From positions 1 through 64,000 of the forward strand of contig QAKH01000079.1 of NCBI GenBank assembly GCA_003343885.1: a stretch of DNA of 64,000 nt, in the 5' to 3' direction. The notes under the pieces were generated by a model. It worked only from the letters and a program-made list of their open reading frames with translations, was not told where the DNA came from and made no database searches. Position numbers and translations under genes: made by a program. The DNA comes from Clostridiales bacterium (GTDB lineage: Bacteria; Bacillota; Clostridia; Oscillospirales; CAG-382). Positions 16,167 through 24,992 of this stretch are shown one piece after another. The first letter of the stretch is position 1. Each line of letters starts with the position of its first letter.

Positions 16167-16837
16167 ACTTTACCGTTCTTGTAGCGGGCCGGAACCCAAT
16201 AGGCAGAAGAACCAAATTTCTCCAACGCTTCCTCGTCCTGTATGAGCTCACACTCTTCGTTTCCTATGTATTCCTGAGAGTCGGGCCAGCATATCGCCCG
16301 GTAACATTTTTCCGGATCGGGAGATTTTCCAAACTTTCGGATATATTCCCATACGGGAACATAACGGGCACCGTTGTCCTCACTGTTCCAGCAAGGGAAT
16401 CCGATTCCTTCCTCTTCGAAACAGGAAGCATCTTCAGGAAATTCGGTCTTTACGAAGAGACCATCGTCCCAGACCATGCTACAGTCACCGCAATGATAAA
16501 GGCCGTCGTTTATATCGTATTTCACGGTCTCTGACTGACATTTGGGGCAACGTAGGATTTCTTTCCTCGGCAGACCCATGCTGTCTGCAATGATTTCCAT
16601 ACTATCCCAGAATAGCTGTTCGCAATAGTCATCGCCCATTTTGTCAGCCAATTCTTCCATTTGGGCATCCGTAATCTTGTCAACATCAAACCCTTTTGCC
16701 TGCAAGTCGTCCCGATGCACAGAAGTGATGGGGAAATATCCATCAGAGAGCCTTTTGAGAAAATCAACTTCTTCTTCCGTGGGTTTTTCCTTTGCACTGA
16801 AATAGTCACGCAGTTGATTAAATAATTCCTGTACCAT
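16163..16837 (-). CDS. Zinc-ribbon hypothetical protein
   Basis: 224 residues from MVQELFNQLRDYF. A four-Cys zinc ribbon is seen at about residues 107-128 (CPKCQ and CGDC). The first 35 residues are similar to the start of the 17086-17619 product (LNDLKRYWSDKESLAPEEKEMLQRL against FNQLRDYFSAKEKPTEEEVDFLKRL), so the two are diverged relatives. The alternative start at 16879, giving a longer protein, overlaps the gene upstream. Confidence 0.62.
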   Translation of the reverse strand: MVQELFNQLRDYFSAKEKPTEEEVDFLKRLSDGYFPITSVHRDDLQAKGFDVDKITDAQMEELADKMGDDYCEQLFWDSMEIIADSMGLPRKEILRCPKCQSETVKYDINDGLYHCGDCSMVWDDGLFVKTEFPEDASCFEEEGIGFPCWNSEDNGARYVPVWEYIRKFGKSPDPEKCYRAICWPDSQEYIGNEECELIQDEEALEKFGSSAYWVPARYKNGKV

Positions 16838-16871
16838 TTCTGTTAATTTAATTATCTGTTTCCAAATCTTA

Positions 16872-17099
16872 TCAATCATAATAATGAGGGAAGCCGCGAG
16901 ACTCCATGTATAGCTCAGCCCGCAACCTTTCGTAATATAGATCCGCATCGCCAAGCCAATTGTCAAACGCGCCCAGCAAATCGGTGGAGTCGCTAAACTC
17001 TTCGAGCCGATTCCAGAAATCATTCTCAAAACTTTCCAGCTCGTAATCTCTCGGGGCTCTTTCCCGGCGGATTATTTCCAGAGCTTCATTCCGTTCCAT
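16872..17099 (-). CDS. Small hypothetical protein
   Basis: 75 residues from MERNEALEIIRRE; charged and helical with an aromatic C-terminus (YMESRGFPHYYD). The start lies within the last codons of the 17086-17619 gene (14-base overlap). Not recognised. Confidence 0.55.
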   Translation of the reverse strand: MERNEALEIIRRERAPRDYELESFENDFWNRLEEFSDSTDLLGAFDNWLGDADLYYERLRAELYMESRGFPHYYD

Positions 17100-17619
17100 T
17101 TTCTTTATACATCTCTCCTTTCTTGGCGGCGTAGAAATTGTCGATGGCGGAGATGTAGTCCGTAGTATACCAGTCCGTGTCGGTTGTCTTATGAACAAAC
17201 TCAAACGCCCAGGCGATAAGTTCATTCACGACCTCGCGTGAGTCCCTTTCTTCCCAAAGTCCGTCCGCCCCCGCATTATAGGCCAAATCCACGAGCGCTT
17301 CCATGGCACGCCTGTTTCCGTTCGCTTCTTGCCCCTCGGTTTGCAGCCAGAGTTCCACGTCCGCAGCATCTTCCTCTATCGTACCGTTATGCAGACATAC
17401 ACATTGTCCGTCTCCGTTGTGGCAGACGAGTACCTGACGCCGGGTATCCGGGCAGATGCGTACCAGCACCTCTCCGGGCGCCAGTTGTTCGCAACTCTGT
17501 TCGCAGAGCATCGCTGGAAGAGCCTTGGTCAGACGCTGCAACATTTCTTTTTCTTCCGGGGCAAGGGATTCTTTGTCGCTCCAATATCTTTTCAGGTCAT
17601 TCAATAACTGATAGATCAT
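17086..17619 (-). CDS. Hypothetical protein related to the 16163-16837 product at its N-terminus
   Basis: 177 residues. The N-terminal helix pair is shared with the zinc-ribbon protein downstream. The middle holds four Cys (CEQSCEQ and CVCLHN), and the C-terminal 70 residues are helical with repeated aromatic residues (DWYTTDYISAIDNFYAAKKG). It overlaps its upstream neighbour by 4 bases. Function unknown. Confidence 0.6.
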   Translation of the reverse strand: MIYQLLNDLKRYWSDKESLAPEEKEMLQRLTKALPAMLCEQSCEQLAPGEVLVRICPDTRRQVLVCHNGDGQCVCLHNGTIEEDAADVELWLQTEGQEANGNRRAMEALVDLAYNAGADGLWEERDSREVVNELIAWAFEFVHKTTDTDWYTTDYISAIDNFYAAKKGEMYKENGTE

Positions 17620-18623
17620 ATTCCATCTTGATTTTGTTTCCAGATTGCTCTTTTCTCATCGTAGCTTTTTTCGTTCCACCAGGATTCACAGGCATCTACA
17701 AAAGCCTGATTCCCTTCTTCTGCCGGGAAATCCGCCTCCCGGAAACCGGTAATACGTTCCATCTGCCTGAAATCCGTACTGTCCCACCAGGCTTGCATCC
17801 GTTCCTTGAATTCCCGAAGCGAGGTGAAATGCAAATGATCGTCACATTCACCGCACCAGTTGTCGTCCTTGTCGTACTCGGTAGCACCGATATATTCGTG
17901 TGTATTGGGTTCAACCCATACAAGCTGCTGGATGTCGAGCGAGCCGCACTCGTCGCAGACAAGAATCTCCTCGTCATTCTGAACCAGAAAACCGTACTCG
18001 GTCAGCCAATGGGTAATTACTACAAGACCTTCAATCTGGATTGCGTCGATAGGCAGATAGAAGTTTTCTCCGGACTCGCCGTTTAGCGTGCAATAGAGCG
18101 CACCTCCTTTCATGAACAACCCATACAGGGTCGCCGCCTCATAACCCCCATATCTGGCGAAAGCAGAGCTGTCGTAAGACACCACGATCGGCGATTCATC
18201 ATACTCCTTGTCTTCGTTCTCATTGAGGTAAAACGTATCGATGTATCCCTTGTTCCGTCTGACGGTATCAAGAATAGAGCTGGTCAGTTGTTTACGGATG
18301 AGGGTTAGTTGGAACAGGTATCCATCCCGGCGAATCCGCCGCCGGATTTCCTGTTCCAAAACGGGACGTGCCCGTTCAAGCATCTGACGAAGGCTGCATG
18401 TCTGCGGACACGATTCGTCCAACGAGGCACATCGTTCACGGATGACCAACTTGGTTATACGATCATATTCACTATTTACCAGCCTGTTCCACTCGTCCGC
18501 ATTGGATGACTGCGGGAAGTAGCAGTTAGGCATATAATTCTTTGCCTGCCGGACAACAGATTCTTCAGAATGTATTGTGGAACAGGTCCCCATATTGGTG
18601 TTGGACTGATGTTCATGTTTCAT
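17616..18623 (-). CDS. Hypothetical protein with two CxxC zinc-binding pairs
   Basis: 335 residues. CDECGS and CGECDD, about 40 residues apart near residues 215-260, would form a zinc ribbon. The N-terminal 100 residues contain four further Cys (CASLDESCPQTC) and a basic helix (EIRRRIRRDGYLF). The C-terminal 70 residues are tryptophan-rich. No enzyme motif is visible. Confidence 0.62.
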   Translation of the reverse strand: MKHEHQSNTNMGTCSTIHSEESVVRQAKNYMPNCYFPQSSNADEWNRLVNSEYDRITKLVIRERCASLDESCPQTCSLRQMLERARPVLEQEIRRRIRRDGYLFQLTLIRKQLTSSILDTVRRNKGYIDTFYLNENEDKEYDESPIVVSYDSSAFARYGGYEAATLYGLFMKGGALYCTLNGESGENFYLPIDAIQIEGLVVITHWLTEYGFLVQNDEEILVCDECGSLDIQQLVWVEPNTHEYIGATEYDKDDNWCGECDDHLHFTSLREFKERMQAWWDSTDFRQMERITGFREADFPAEEGNQAFVDACESWWNEKSYDEKRAIWKQNQDGI

Positions 18624-18659
18624 ATTGATTTCGATTGTAATTTGTTATTGGTGCGGTTT

Positions 18660-19007
18660 TCAGAACCAGGAAATGTGCACCTCCGAGTTTCGCTGGTCGC
18701 TGTCGTTGATTAGCTTATCAAGCACCGTGATGAATTTCTCGCGGCCAATCCCGGCTTTCTTGAGCTGTTCAAGAAACTCCTTCTCGCTTTCCCGGTACTC
18801 TTCGTCCTGTTCGACGATGTGGCTGCGCAATTTAACCAATTCGGCACGCTCCACTTCATAATCATCATCGTAGATGTCTTCTGCGGAAGTCTCCACATCA
18901 AACATCTCGAAAATCCGATATAAGGCATCCTGCGCCTCATATCCAATCAGCCCGGGATAATCGTACCTGACATCATAAACCGAGCATACATGCATGTTCC
19001 AACTCAT
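18660..19007 (-). CDS. Hypothetical protein
   Basis: 115 residues from MSWNMHVCSVYD; start taken at the ATG that overlaps the upstream gene by 4 bases. Acidic, with a helix likely to form a coiled coil (LVKLRSHIVEQDEEYRESEKEFLEQL). Not recognised. Confidence 0.6.
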   Translation of the reverse strand: MSWNMHVCSVYDVRYDYPGLIGYEAQDALYRIFEMFDVETSAEDIYDDDYEVERAELVKLRSHIVEQDEEYRESEKEFLEQLKKAGIGREKFITVLDKLINDSDQRNSEVHISWF

Positions 19008-19348
19008 TTCTTTCCCTCCTTTGCTTTTTCGATTTGTTTTCTGATAAAATACAGCGCGGCGTCCAGGCACCGGACTGAGGTCTCGTTGTTTTTAAGTTTC
19101 ATATAGTAGGCATAGGCCTCGTTGTAATCGGCATTAGCGCCCCTTATGAAAGAGTCCTTGGCATCCCGGATGGCGTCAAAAGACAGGTCGTACCCCAGGA
19201 ACTGCCCCATAAAATAGGATACCTCATGGCCATATTCGTCGCTGCGGGTCTGCACGGCTTCGGCATGTACCCTGTCGCAATATGCCCCAAGCGAATGTAT
19301 GACTTCCCGTATATGACGTTCCCGGTATTCATAGGCAAAGAACCTCAC
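19004..19348 (-). CDS. Hypothetical protein with probable GTG start
   Basis: 114 residues if translation starts at the GTG at 19348-19346. That codon is preceded at 5 bases by AGGAGG on the minus strand, an unusually good ribosome site for this phylum, and gives a 20-base overlap with the preceding gene; the longer frame starting at 19459 would overlap that gene by 131 bases. The product is helical with many Tyr. Unknown function. Confidence 0.5.
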   Translation of the reverse strand: MRFFAYEYRERHIREVIHSLGAYCDRVHAEAVQTRSDEYGHEVSYFMGQFLGYDLSFDAIRDAKDSFIRGANADYNEAYAYYMKLKNNETSVRCLDAALYFIRKQIEKAKEGKK

Positions 19349-19925
19349 ATATCCCTCCTGCTTGTACCGGGCAGTCTTTCCGGCATAATAACTCGTACCA
19401 GGTGGCGTCGCACTTGGTGTGGCGTTGGTAAAGCCGGAAGATTCCGTACTCTTCACCAATCCATGTAAACCTGCTGATTATTTCAACTTTAACCGTTTCT
19501 TGCCAGCAATCCCTCCAGTTCAAGCGGTCTGTCTCCGAGAGAGGCATGTTGGACTGTTTGGTGATCCACTCCCCGAAGCCCTGTCGTGTCACATTCGGGA
19601 GGGAGGAGGAGATGGCGTTCCATGCCTCATTGCACGCCTCATCCAAGGAAGGGAATCCTTTCGGGAATCGCTCCTTGTCCATACCGTCCCTGAACAGTTC
19701 ATTCCAGTTCCTGTCGCAGATAACGAGCGCAACATCTTCCCTTAAATAGCACTCTATCTCACAATACCCATGGGGAGCATCAGCGAGCACGCCCCATTCA
19801 TGTGGCGTGAATCCGTCACTTCTCGCAAGGAAGCGCCGGGGCCTTCCCTTTTCGACCAGCACTTCCCATACCTCCATACACCGACTCCGGTCGATGTGGT
19901 GTAACCTTACCTTCAACTCTTTCAT
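19329..19925 (-). CDS. Hypothetical protein
   Basis: 198 residues, mixed alpha/beta, with a beta-rich N-terminal 80 residues and a helical middle, ending in a Cys-containing tail (CRKDCPVQAGGICEVLCL). Overlaps the upstream gene by 4 bases. No motif recognised. Confidence 0.6.
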   Translation of the reverse strand: MKELKVRLHHIDRSRCMEVWEVLVEKGRPRRFLARSDGFTPHEWGVLADAPHGYCEIECYLREDVALVICDRNWNELFRDGMDKERFPKGFPSLDEACNEAWNAISSSLPNVTRQGFGEWITKQSNMPLSETDRLNWRDCWQETVKVEIISRFTWIGEEYGIFRLYQRHTKCDATWYELLCRKDCPVQAGGICEVLCL

Positions 19926-20215
19926 GGCTCGTCAAATGAATAATCTATGACGTCAAGCTCCGTACCGGCCGGTTCCATGCAGGGAATCGGGTCGCAAATC
20001 AGGGTGCCGTAAAAGTTGACGGCCACACACCCGTTCTTCAAGGAGGCAATATCCCCCCAATCCTCGTCGGTATGCCGGAACTGATACCACTTCTTTCCGG
20101 CAGGAATTGTCTCGGGAGTGATACGCAGATCCACCAACTCACCCTCCACGCTCACTCCGTTTTCCAGAGTGATGCTTACAGGCGTTTTATCCTGTTCGTT
20201 GTAGTCATAAGTCAT
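19922..20215 (-). CDS. Small beta-rich hypothetical protein
   Basis: 97 residues, acidic, almost entirely predicted beta strands (VSITLENGVSVEGELVDLRI, WYQFRHTDEDWGDIASL), which suggests a small barrel or sandwich. Similar short proteins with a GxVxVxGxxVDL pattern are common in plasmid and phage accessory arms. Function unknown. Confidence 0.6.
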   Translation of the reverse strand: MTYDYNEQDKTPVSITLENGVSVEGELVDLRITPETIPAGKKWYQFRHTDEDWGDIASLKNGCVAVNFYGTLICDPIPCMEPAGTELDVIDYSFDEP

Positions 20216-20233
20216 TATTTCAATGTTTTTTAG

Positions 20234-20869
20234 TTAGTCAATGTCGTATCCGATGAAATGTTCATCATCGATAAGAATATAGTAGTACCCATTTCCGCAG
20301 TTGCGGTATTCCTTACAGAACCCGGCACGCAGATCACCTTCCTGATAGCCCTCTTCTGTCTTGTTACAGGGCTCCACCCAAAGAGAACCATCATATCCCC
20401 TGAAATCAAAGCGAGAGGAATAAAAACTTTTACATCTTCGAACTGCATCCCGGAACTGGTCTGCCACATAAGGCCCACACCATTTTTCCACCGCGGCAAG
20501 TGAGATAACCTGACCTTCGATGGTCACGCCTGTCGTAACTCCATTTTCATACAGACTTTTTGAAGGGTCGGCCTTCATTACCTTTCGTTGGTAAGGGCTT
20601 GAGAAAGTTGCCCTGGCCGCCATCTGCTGGTACTTTCTGACCAAACGTCGGTTCTGTTCTTCCGGACATCTTGGCAGGCGTGGATAGCATATCTTCTCAA
20701 TGGTATTCCACGCGCCAAATGAATAGCCGCATACTTTTTTCTTCGGGGCCACGATTCCGATCTGCCCCTGGTCTCGGTTGATGAACAACCGTCTTTTCTT
20801 GCCGCCGATTATCACATGGAGTGACGGCGGGTTCTGCGGGTTGCGCAGGTATTGTTCTGCCTCATGCAT
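20234..20869 (-). CDS. Hypothetical protein
   Basis: 211 residues from MHEAEQYLRNPQ; the upstream in-frame start would overlap the next gene. The N-terminal part is basic with a GGKKRRLFINRDQGQIG block, the middle has another VTTGVTIEGQVISLAAV strand pair like the one in the 97-residue neighbour, and the end is aromatic. Not recognised. Confidence 0.58.
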   Translation of the reverse strand: MHEAEQYLRNPQNPPSLHVIIGGKKRRLFINRDQGQIGIVAPKKKVCGYSFGAWNTIEKICYPRLPRCPEEQNRRLVRKYQQMAARATFSSPYQRKVMKADPSKSLYENGVTTGVTIEGQVISLAAVEKWCGPYVADQFRDAVRRCKSFYSSRFDFRGYDGSLWVEPCNKTEEGYQEGDLRAGFCKEYRNCGNGYYYILIDDEHFIGYDID

Positions 20870-20891
20870 TGTTTGTTTCCTCCCTGTCCGG

Positions 20892-21476
20892 TCATGCCAC
20901 CATATGGCTGATGCCGTCAATATATGATTTGCAATCTTTTACCATCTCTTTCATAGCTTCATCGCCATAGAATCCCCAGCAACTGTCTACGACCTCCGTA
21001 TCATCATCTTCCGGGGTGATTTCGTAGCCGTAAACCGACCCGGTGTAATAATTATCAAGCTCTTCGATTTCCCCTTGCAGGTATGCTTCAATCCGCTTCC
21101 GGCGAGTTTTCGTAACGTGTTTCCAACCAAACTCCTTCCGTATTCTTTCCAGAGAAACGGCGATGATGCCAAAAAAGCCCGAATCCCACGGGCAACTGAA
21201 AGGAGAGGTGGCGATGGTTGCACCACCATGCTCATAGAGGTAGACTGGCAGAGCAACATATTGTTTCAAGAACGAATCCCTGAAGTCTCCAATTCGCCCC
21301 TCGAATACCTTGTTGATTTTGAAATTCGCATGAAAGTCTTTTTCGGGCTGATAGTGGCGATGTGCTGTATACAGTGTCCCCAGATGGTCGAATTCCTGTC
21401 GGGGGTCGAGGGCATCCTCATCGTAGTAGACGTTGATATGATGTCCTTTGTAGCTGATTTGCTCGTAAAGGTTCAT
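20892..21476 (-). CDS. Conserved mobile-element protein
   Basis: 194 residues. The central block ALPVYLYEHGGATI followed by FSCPWDSGFFGIIAVS and a basic helix (TRRKRIEAYLQGEIEELDNY) is a conserved signature I know from uncharacterised proteins on conjugative elements and phages of Firmicutes and Bacteroidota; the family's role is not known. Its presence supports horizontal ancestry of this arm. Confidence 0.7.
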   Translation of the reverse strand: MNLYEQISYKGHHINVYYDEDALDPRQEFDHLGTLYTAHRHYQPEKDFHANFKINKVFEGRIGDFRDSFLKQYVALPVYLYEHGGATIATSPFSCPWDSGFFGIIAVSLERIRKEFGWKHVTKTRRKRIEAYLQGEIEELDNYYTGSVYGYEITPEDDDTEVVDSCWGFYGDEAMKEMVKDCKSYIDGISHMVA

Positions 21477-21488
21477 TGGTTAATGGTT

Positions 21489-22256
21489 TTAGGTGTTGAT
21501 GTTTGTTTTTTGCCGAACGGCACTGTGGCTCTTATTACAGGACCTTACGAACTCTTCGGTCAGCTCATCCCGCTCATACTCGTCACAATTGAAGTCGTAG
21601 AACATTCCCGAGGCGGCCAGCATCTGATAGCCCTCCTCGAAAGTGATGTCGTTTTGGTGGAGATACCTGTCCACCATCTCCCAATGGGCATATTCTTCCT
21701 GTTCGTGAACCTGCTTCCGATATTGTCTGTACCATTCGGGAAACTCCTCTTTGGGAATCTGGTATTCCAACTGCAGGTCGCGATATCTTCCCGGCGCCAG
21801 CAGCAGATGTCTTTCTATGTATGCACGGACTTCGGCAATGATTCCTTCAACCGTGAAGGGTCTGTGTGAGCGTGCCGTAAATGCGATTCTCTCGTACGGG
21901 AATGTCCGGTAAAACGGGTGCGAGAACTCAATCCTCACACCTTCTTCCCGGATATGGGTCACGATGTAAATTGCAGGGCCGTCATACTTCTGGCGGTTGA
22001 CCATCTCGAACGTCTCCGTATGCACATGCAGGTAGTGGTCCTGCTTTGTTCCCCGCAGGAACCTTTCAAGCTGCCGCATCGACTGGGTGTAGATGAAGGT
22101 TCCCTTACGGCTCCGCCCTCCGCTGAACGCGCCGTAATAGTACCGGGCTGTCTGCCGGTCCCTGATACTGAACTCGTCGGGAATATGGAAATAGGCCTGG
22201 TAGGTCAAATCCGTACGGCAAAAATCATAAATCTCCTGAAAGGTTCTTGTCTTCAT
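21489..22256 (-). CDS. Hypothetical protein
   Basis: 255 residues, aromatic and basic in the first half (TARYYYGAFSGGRSRKG), with a helical C-terminal domain. It has no transmembrane segment and no clear catalytic motif. Neighbours on both sides are about 15 bases away, so it belongs to the same transcript. Confidence 0.6.
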   Translation of the reverse strand: MKTRTFQEIYDFCRTDLTYQAYFHIPDEFSIRDRQTARYYYGAFSGGRSRKGTFIYTQSMRQLERFLRGTKQDHYLHVHTETFEMVNRQKYDGPAIYIVTHIREEGVRIEFSHPFYRTFPYERIAFTARSHRPFTVEGIIAEVRAYIERHLLLAPGRYRDLQLEYQIPKEEFPEWYRQYRKQVHEQEEYAHWEMVDRYLHQNDITFEEGYQMLAASGMFYDFNCDEYERDELTEEFVRSCNKSHSAVRQKTNINT

Positions 22257-22271
22257 ATTGCCTCCTGTCTG

Positions 22272-22559
22272 TTAATCGTTTGTTGGTAGGCAGTCGGGGA
22301 ACCGTCCTGTTCTGTAGAATTCTTCGGCCAGTCTGTCGGCAGTCTTTGCCAACCCTTGTTGCACCACAACCGCCTTCGCGTCCTGTGCGGCCCTTTCATA
22401 TAAAGCCAACAAAGGTGGAGCCGGCAATCCTTTGGTCTCCCAGACCTCCCTGGCCGTGGCACTCATCTCTACCTCGCATCCCAGATGCTCGGCAGTCAGT
22501 ATGATGACCGCATAGGCGATATAAGCAGGTATCAGGGGATCATTACTCGTGTTCTGCAT
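22272..22559 (-). CDS. Small hypothetical protein
   Basis: 95 residues, mainly helical, beginning with a moderately hydrophobic stretch (AYIAYAVIILTAEHLG) that is too short and polar-flanked to be a confident membrane segment. Unknown. Confidence 0.55.
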   Translation of the reverse strand: MQNTSNDPLIPAYIAYAVIILTAEHLGCEVEMSATAREVWETKGLPAPPLLALYERAAQDAKAVVVQQGLAKTADRLAEEFYRTGRFPDCLPTND

Positions 22560-22571
22560 GTCGTTTCGTAT

Positions 22572-22736
22572 TTAGTCCAGTTCAAATTCATCTTCCCGGA
22601 CCTCGATTTCCTTTCCGCTTCCGCAGATGCGGACCAGCCAGGTGTATTGAAGTTTCTCTACCAGTTCGATGCGGCGATAACCCATGTAAGGCCGGTGCAG
22701 GGTGGCAATATCGCCGGGGGTTGCTTCTTCGTTCAT
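22572..22736 (-). CDS. Small protein of 54 residues
   Basis: ATG at 22736-22734 opens a frame to TAA at 22574-22572. The product (MNEEATPGDIATLHRPY...) looks like a small beta barrel: GDIATLHRPYMGYRRIELV, then TWLVRICGSGKEIEV. It fits in the gap between two genes in the same orientation. Function unknown. Confidence 0.6.
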   Translation of the reverse strand: MNEEATPGDIATLHRPYMGYRRIELVEKLQYTWLVRICGSGKEIEVREDEFELD

Positions 22737-22777
22737 ATCGCTTCATCTTTTGTTATTTCACATGGTCTTATTCTCGG

Positions 22778-22966
22778 TCAACGGATTTCAAACTGCACCG
22801 CGAAATTGTATTCCCGGACCAGGTTGACAATCTGGGGCACGGTCATCGGGTCGCTGCCGTACGGAAAGAAAATCGTTCGACAGCGCGTCAGGCAACGAAC
22901 TCCGCGTTTGCGCAACTTGTACAGCAAATAGTCTCTGCGTCTTAATTCTTTCTTATTCATATTCAT
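22778..22966 (-). CDS. Small basic protein
   Basis: 62 residues from MNMNKKELRRRDYLLY; very basic N-terminal helix (ELRRRDYLLYKLRKRG) and two Cys (CLTRC). A DNA- or RNA-binding role is possible from charge alone. Next to a long structured intergenic hairpin on its upstream side. Confidence 0.55.
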   Translation of the reverse strand: MNMNKKELRRRDYLLYKLRKRGVRCLTRCRTIFFPYGSDPMTVPQIVNLVREYNFAVQFEIR

Positions 22967-22995
22967 GGGTTTGTATTTAAATTTATATTGATATG

Positions 22996-23130
22996 ATTGC
23001 CAGCCCGGGGCATTACTGTATTCTTTTGATGCGGGAGCCTCCGACAAGGATGCTCATCTTGTGTTAACAGAGATGAACATCGTTTGTAGGAGGAACACCT
23101 GAATATGCCGGCCCCTCACATCTCACCTGC
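22996..23130 (-). ncRNA. Long imperfect hairpin, possibly related to the RT array units
   Basis: Stem of CCTCC/GGAGG (23038-23042 with 23089-23093), ACAA/TTGT, GATG/CATC and TCATCT/AGATGA with single mismatches between tiers and an 11-base loop; outer pairs GGGGC/GCCCC (23007 with 23111) may extend it. On its low-coordinate side lies AAATTTATATTGAT, weakly like the box found beside the hairpins of the array at 24659-25450. No coding frame fits here. It could instead be a terminator-like or processing structure. Confidence 0.45.
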
Positions 23131-23144
23131 CAGGTAGCTGTTTA

Positions 23145-24146
23145 CTATTTACGCCATTCGGCCATTTTCTTCTTGATGTCGATGTTGTTGTCCCTGAGCA
23201 TCTTCTTCAAGACGGCGAGTAGACGCCAGCCCTCATCTTTGTAAAGGGTTGCCTTGAAGGTAATGAAGTCCAGCGATTGGTTTTTATTCAGACGCCTTCC
23301 TTTGTCGTCAGTAATCAGACAACCGTGGAAGCGAATGAGATTCTGCATCGTGAAGTACGCGCCGGCTCCTTTGTAAGCATCCATCCACGTCTTGCTCTGT
23401 GGCGTATCATGGCTCAGTCTGATACGCTGGACGTTGAACTTGCTGACGGCATCATATAACTGTGCGGCGTTTTGAGCGTATTTGATAAGGTTGGCCGCAA
23501 TGATTAACGGCGTGTACACCTTGCGGTCCAGGTCCGAGACGAAGATGTCACGACCGTGGATACGTTTGTAAGGTATTCCCTTGCATTTTCGTTCCTGGAG
23601 ACTGTCTACATGTTTTTTCAGACGTTCAAGATAATGATGGGCCATCGCAGAAGCCACCTCGTTGTTGAACCAGCGGTTGCGTTCCGCAAAACCGTTCGGA
23701 TCCCGTTCTTCCATCGTCATCTGTGCATGAAGCTCGTTCAGCAGCATCTTCCATTGGTACTCGTAGCCCATGCGGTGGATCATTTCCGTCACGCCAACCG
23801 GCTCACCGAGGCGGTGGTCCGTACTGGCCATCATGTGGAACATCTGGGCCATCACCCATCGGCGAAACAGACGGCGGTTGGGCACGTCTCCCTGACTGGT
23901 GATATACGAGAAGATCGGATCGTTGTCATCGAGTATGGTCAATTTGCCATCCTGGTTGGAGGCGACGTAATCCCCGCCGTTGGCACCCTGCATGGCGAAC
24001 AGGTGGCTGACATCCACTCCGACCAGGCGGAGAGCCTCAATTCTTTCCTTCGCCGTTTTCGGCAAACGGGCAGGATTTTCCGCACCATTGAGGTCTGCAC
24101 CGCAACGCGGACAGGTCATGGTGTTTTCTTTTTCCTTTTTAGTCAT
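23145..24146 (-). CDS. Hypothetical protein with N-terminal zinc knuckle
   Basis: 333 residues from MTKKEKENTMTCPRCG. One CPRCG pair near the start may bind metal with a partner not visible. The remainder is helical and basic, with RHGRDIFVSDLDRKVYTPLI and a C-terminal part predicted as a domain (GCLITDDKGRRLNKNQSLDFITFKA). The gene follows the 152-residue gene by 17 bases. I do not recognise the family; the size and location suggest an element-specific DNA-associated protein. Confidence 0.62.
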   Translation of the reverse strand: MTKKEKENTMTCPRCGADLNGAENPARLPKTAKERIEALRLVGVDVSHLFAMQGANGGDYVASNQDGKLTILDDNDPIFSYITSQGDVPNRRLFRRWVMAQMFHMMASTDHRLGEPVGVTEMIHRMGYEYQWKMLLNELHAQMTMEERDPNGFAERNRWFNNEVASAMAHHYLERLKKHVDSLQERKCKGIPYKRIHGRDIFVSDLDRKVYTPLIIAANLIKYAQNAAQLYDAVSKFNVQRIRLSHDTPQSKTWMDAYKGAGAYFTMQNLIRFHGCLITDDKGRRLNKNQSLDFITFKATLYKDEGWRLLAVLKKMLRDNNIDIKKKMAEWRK

Positions 24147-24163
24147 TTTCTTCTGTTTAATGG

Positions 24164-24622
24164 TTAATTGTTCTCGATGTCTATCCACTGCCGAAGCAAC
24201 ACCAGGTCCTTGTCTCGGGTGCTTTGCCAGAACCATTTGCCCAAGGTTTCAGTATTCCACTGAAACCCGTTGAGCAACTGGCAGAGAATGTACAGTTCCA
24301 GCTCAATCTGTGCCTTGTCTCGGCGTTCTCCATAGAGCATGTCCTCATCGTCCAATTTCTTTTCGGGAAGAGCCGGAAAATAGTTGCGGGACCGGCTTGT
24401 ACTGCGCTCCGAAGGCACGGAATGCTTATACCGAAGATACAGTTCCTCGATTTGAGACAGGAACTCTTCCTCCGTACAAGGTTCTACCCCCAGGTTTCCT
24501 TCATAATTCCCCTCACGAATGACATAGCGGCCATTCAGTCGCAGGCTTCGCGAGCGAAAGTCCACCCTGAATTTTGCGCCGCCCTCGACAGCTTGAACTG
24601 CTTGTTGATAAATATTCTTCAT
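24164..24622 (-). CDS. Hypothetical protein immediately downstream of the RT array
   Basis: 152 residues, charged, with a short beta-rich start (GAKFRVDFRSRSLRLNGRYVI) and a helical remainder. It is the first gene read after the reverse transcriptase array on the same strand (ATG 37 bases beyond the last unit box). Whether it works with the RT or is simply next in the operon cannot be told. Confidence 0.6.
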   Translation of the reverse strand: MKNIYQQAVQAVEGGAKFRVDFRSRSLRLNGRYVIREGNYEGNLGVEPCTEEEFLSQIEELYLRYKHSVPSERSTSRSRNYFPALPEKKLDDEDMLYGERRDKAQIELELYILCQLLNGFQWNTETLGKWFWQSTRDKDLVLLRQWIDIENN

Positions 24623-24658
24623 CGTTTTCTCATCAAAATTACTTGCACTCGAACCCTT

Positions 24659-24734
24659 GGCGCATGACTCTATTTATTCGATGAATACAGTATGCTTGTA
24701 TCCTGAACCGGGTGATAACCGGGTTCAGGATACA
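24659..24734 (-). ncRNA. Array unit 5 (distal)
   Basis: A single perfect 13-bp stem, TGTATCCTGAACC with GGTTCAGGATACA (24697-24709 with 24722-24734), with a short loop, so this unit is smaller than the other four. Conserved box at 24659-24686. It is the last unit; the next gene starts 37 bases further on. Confidence 0.75.
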
Positions 24735-24812
24735 GGTAGCCAACTGTATATTGAAGCGGGCTCCCTGCGCATTGGCGGCTGCGCTGCCGTCTTGCGGATT
24801 CCTATCCAGAGC

Positions 24813-24924
24813 GGCACGTTCCTCTATGAACTCGATATGGGCAGCTTGTGACTTCGGGCTCCGGACGTCATAACCAGCTATTGGCTGGAGATGACATACG
24901 GCTCCCGAAGTTTTGCAAAGCTGC
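24813..24924 (-). ncRNA. Array unit 4
   Basis: Stems GCAGCTT/AAGCTGC (24841-24847 with 24918-24924), ACTTCGGG/CCCGAAGT (24851-24858 with 24904-24911), GTCAT/ATGAC (24867-24871 with 24891-24895) and CCAGC/GCTGG (24874-24878 with 24884-24888). Conserved box at 24813-24840, more diverged than in units 2 and 3. Confidence 0.78.
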
Positions 24925-24992
24925 GCACTTGAACCTCCGAATCCGAATCTGCACCCCGTGCTGGGTTTGTTTTGTGTGATTCTTATGACTGT

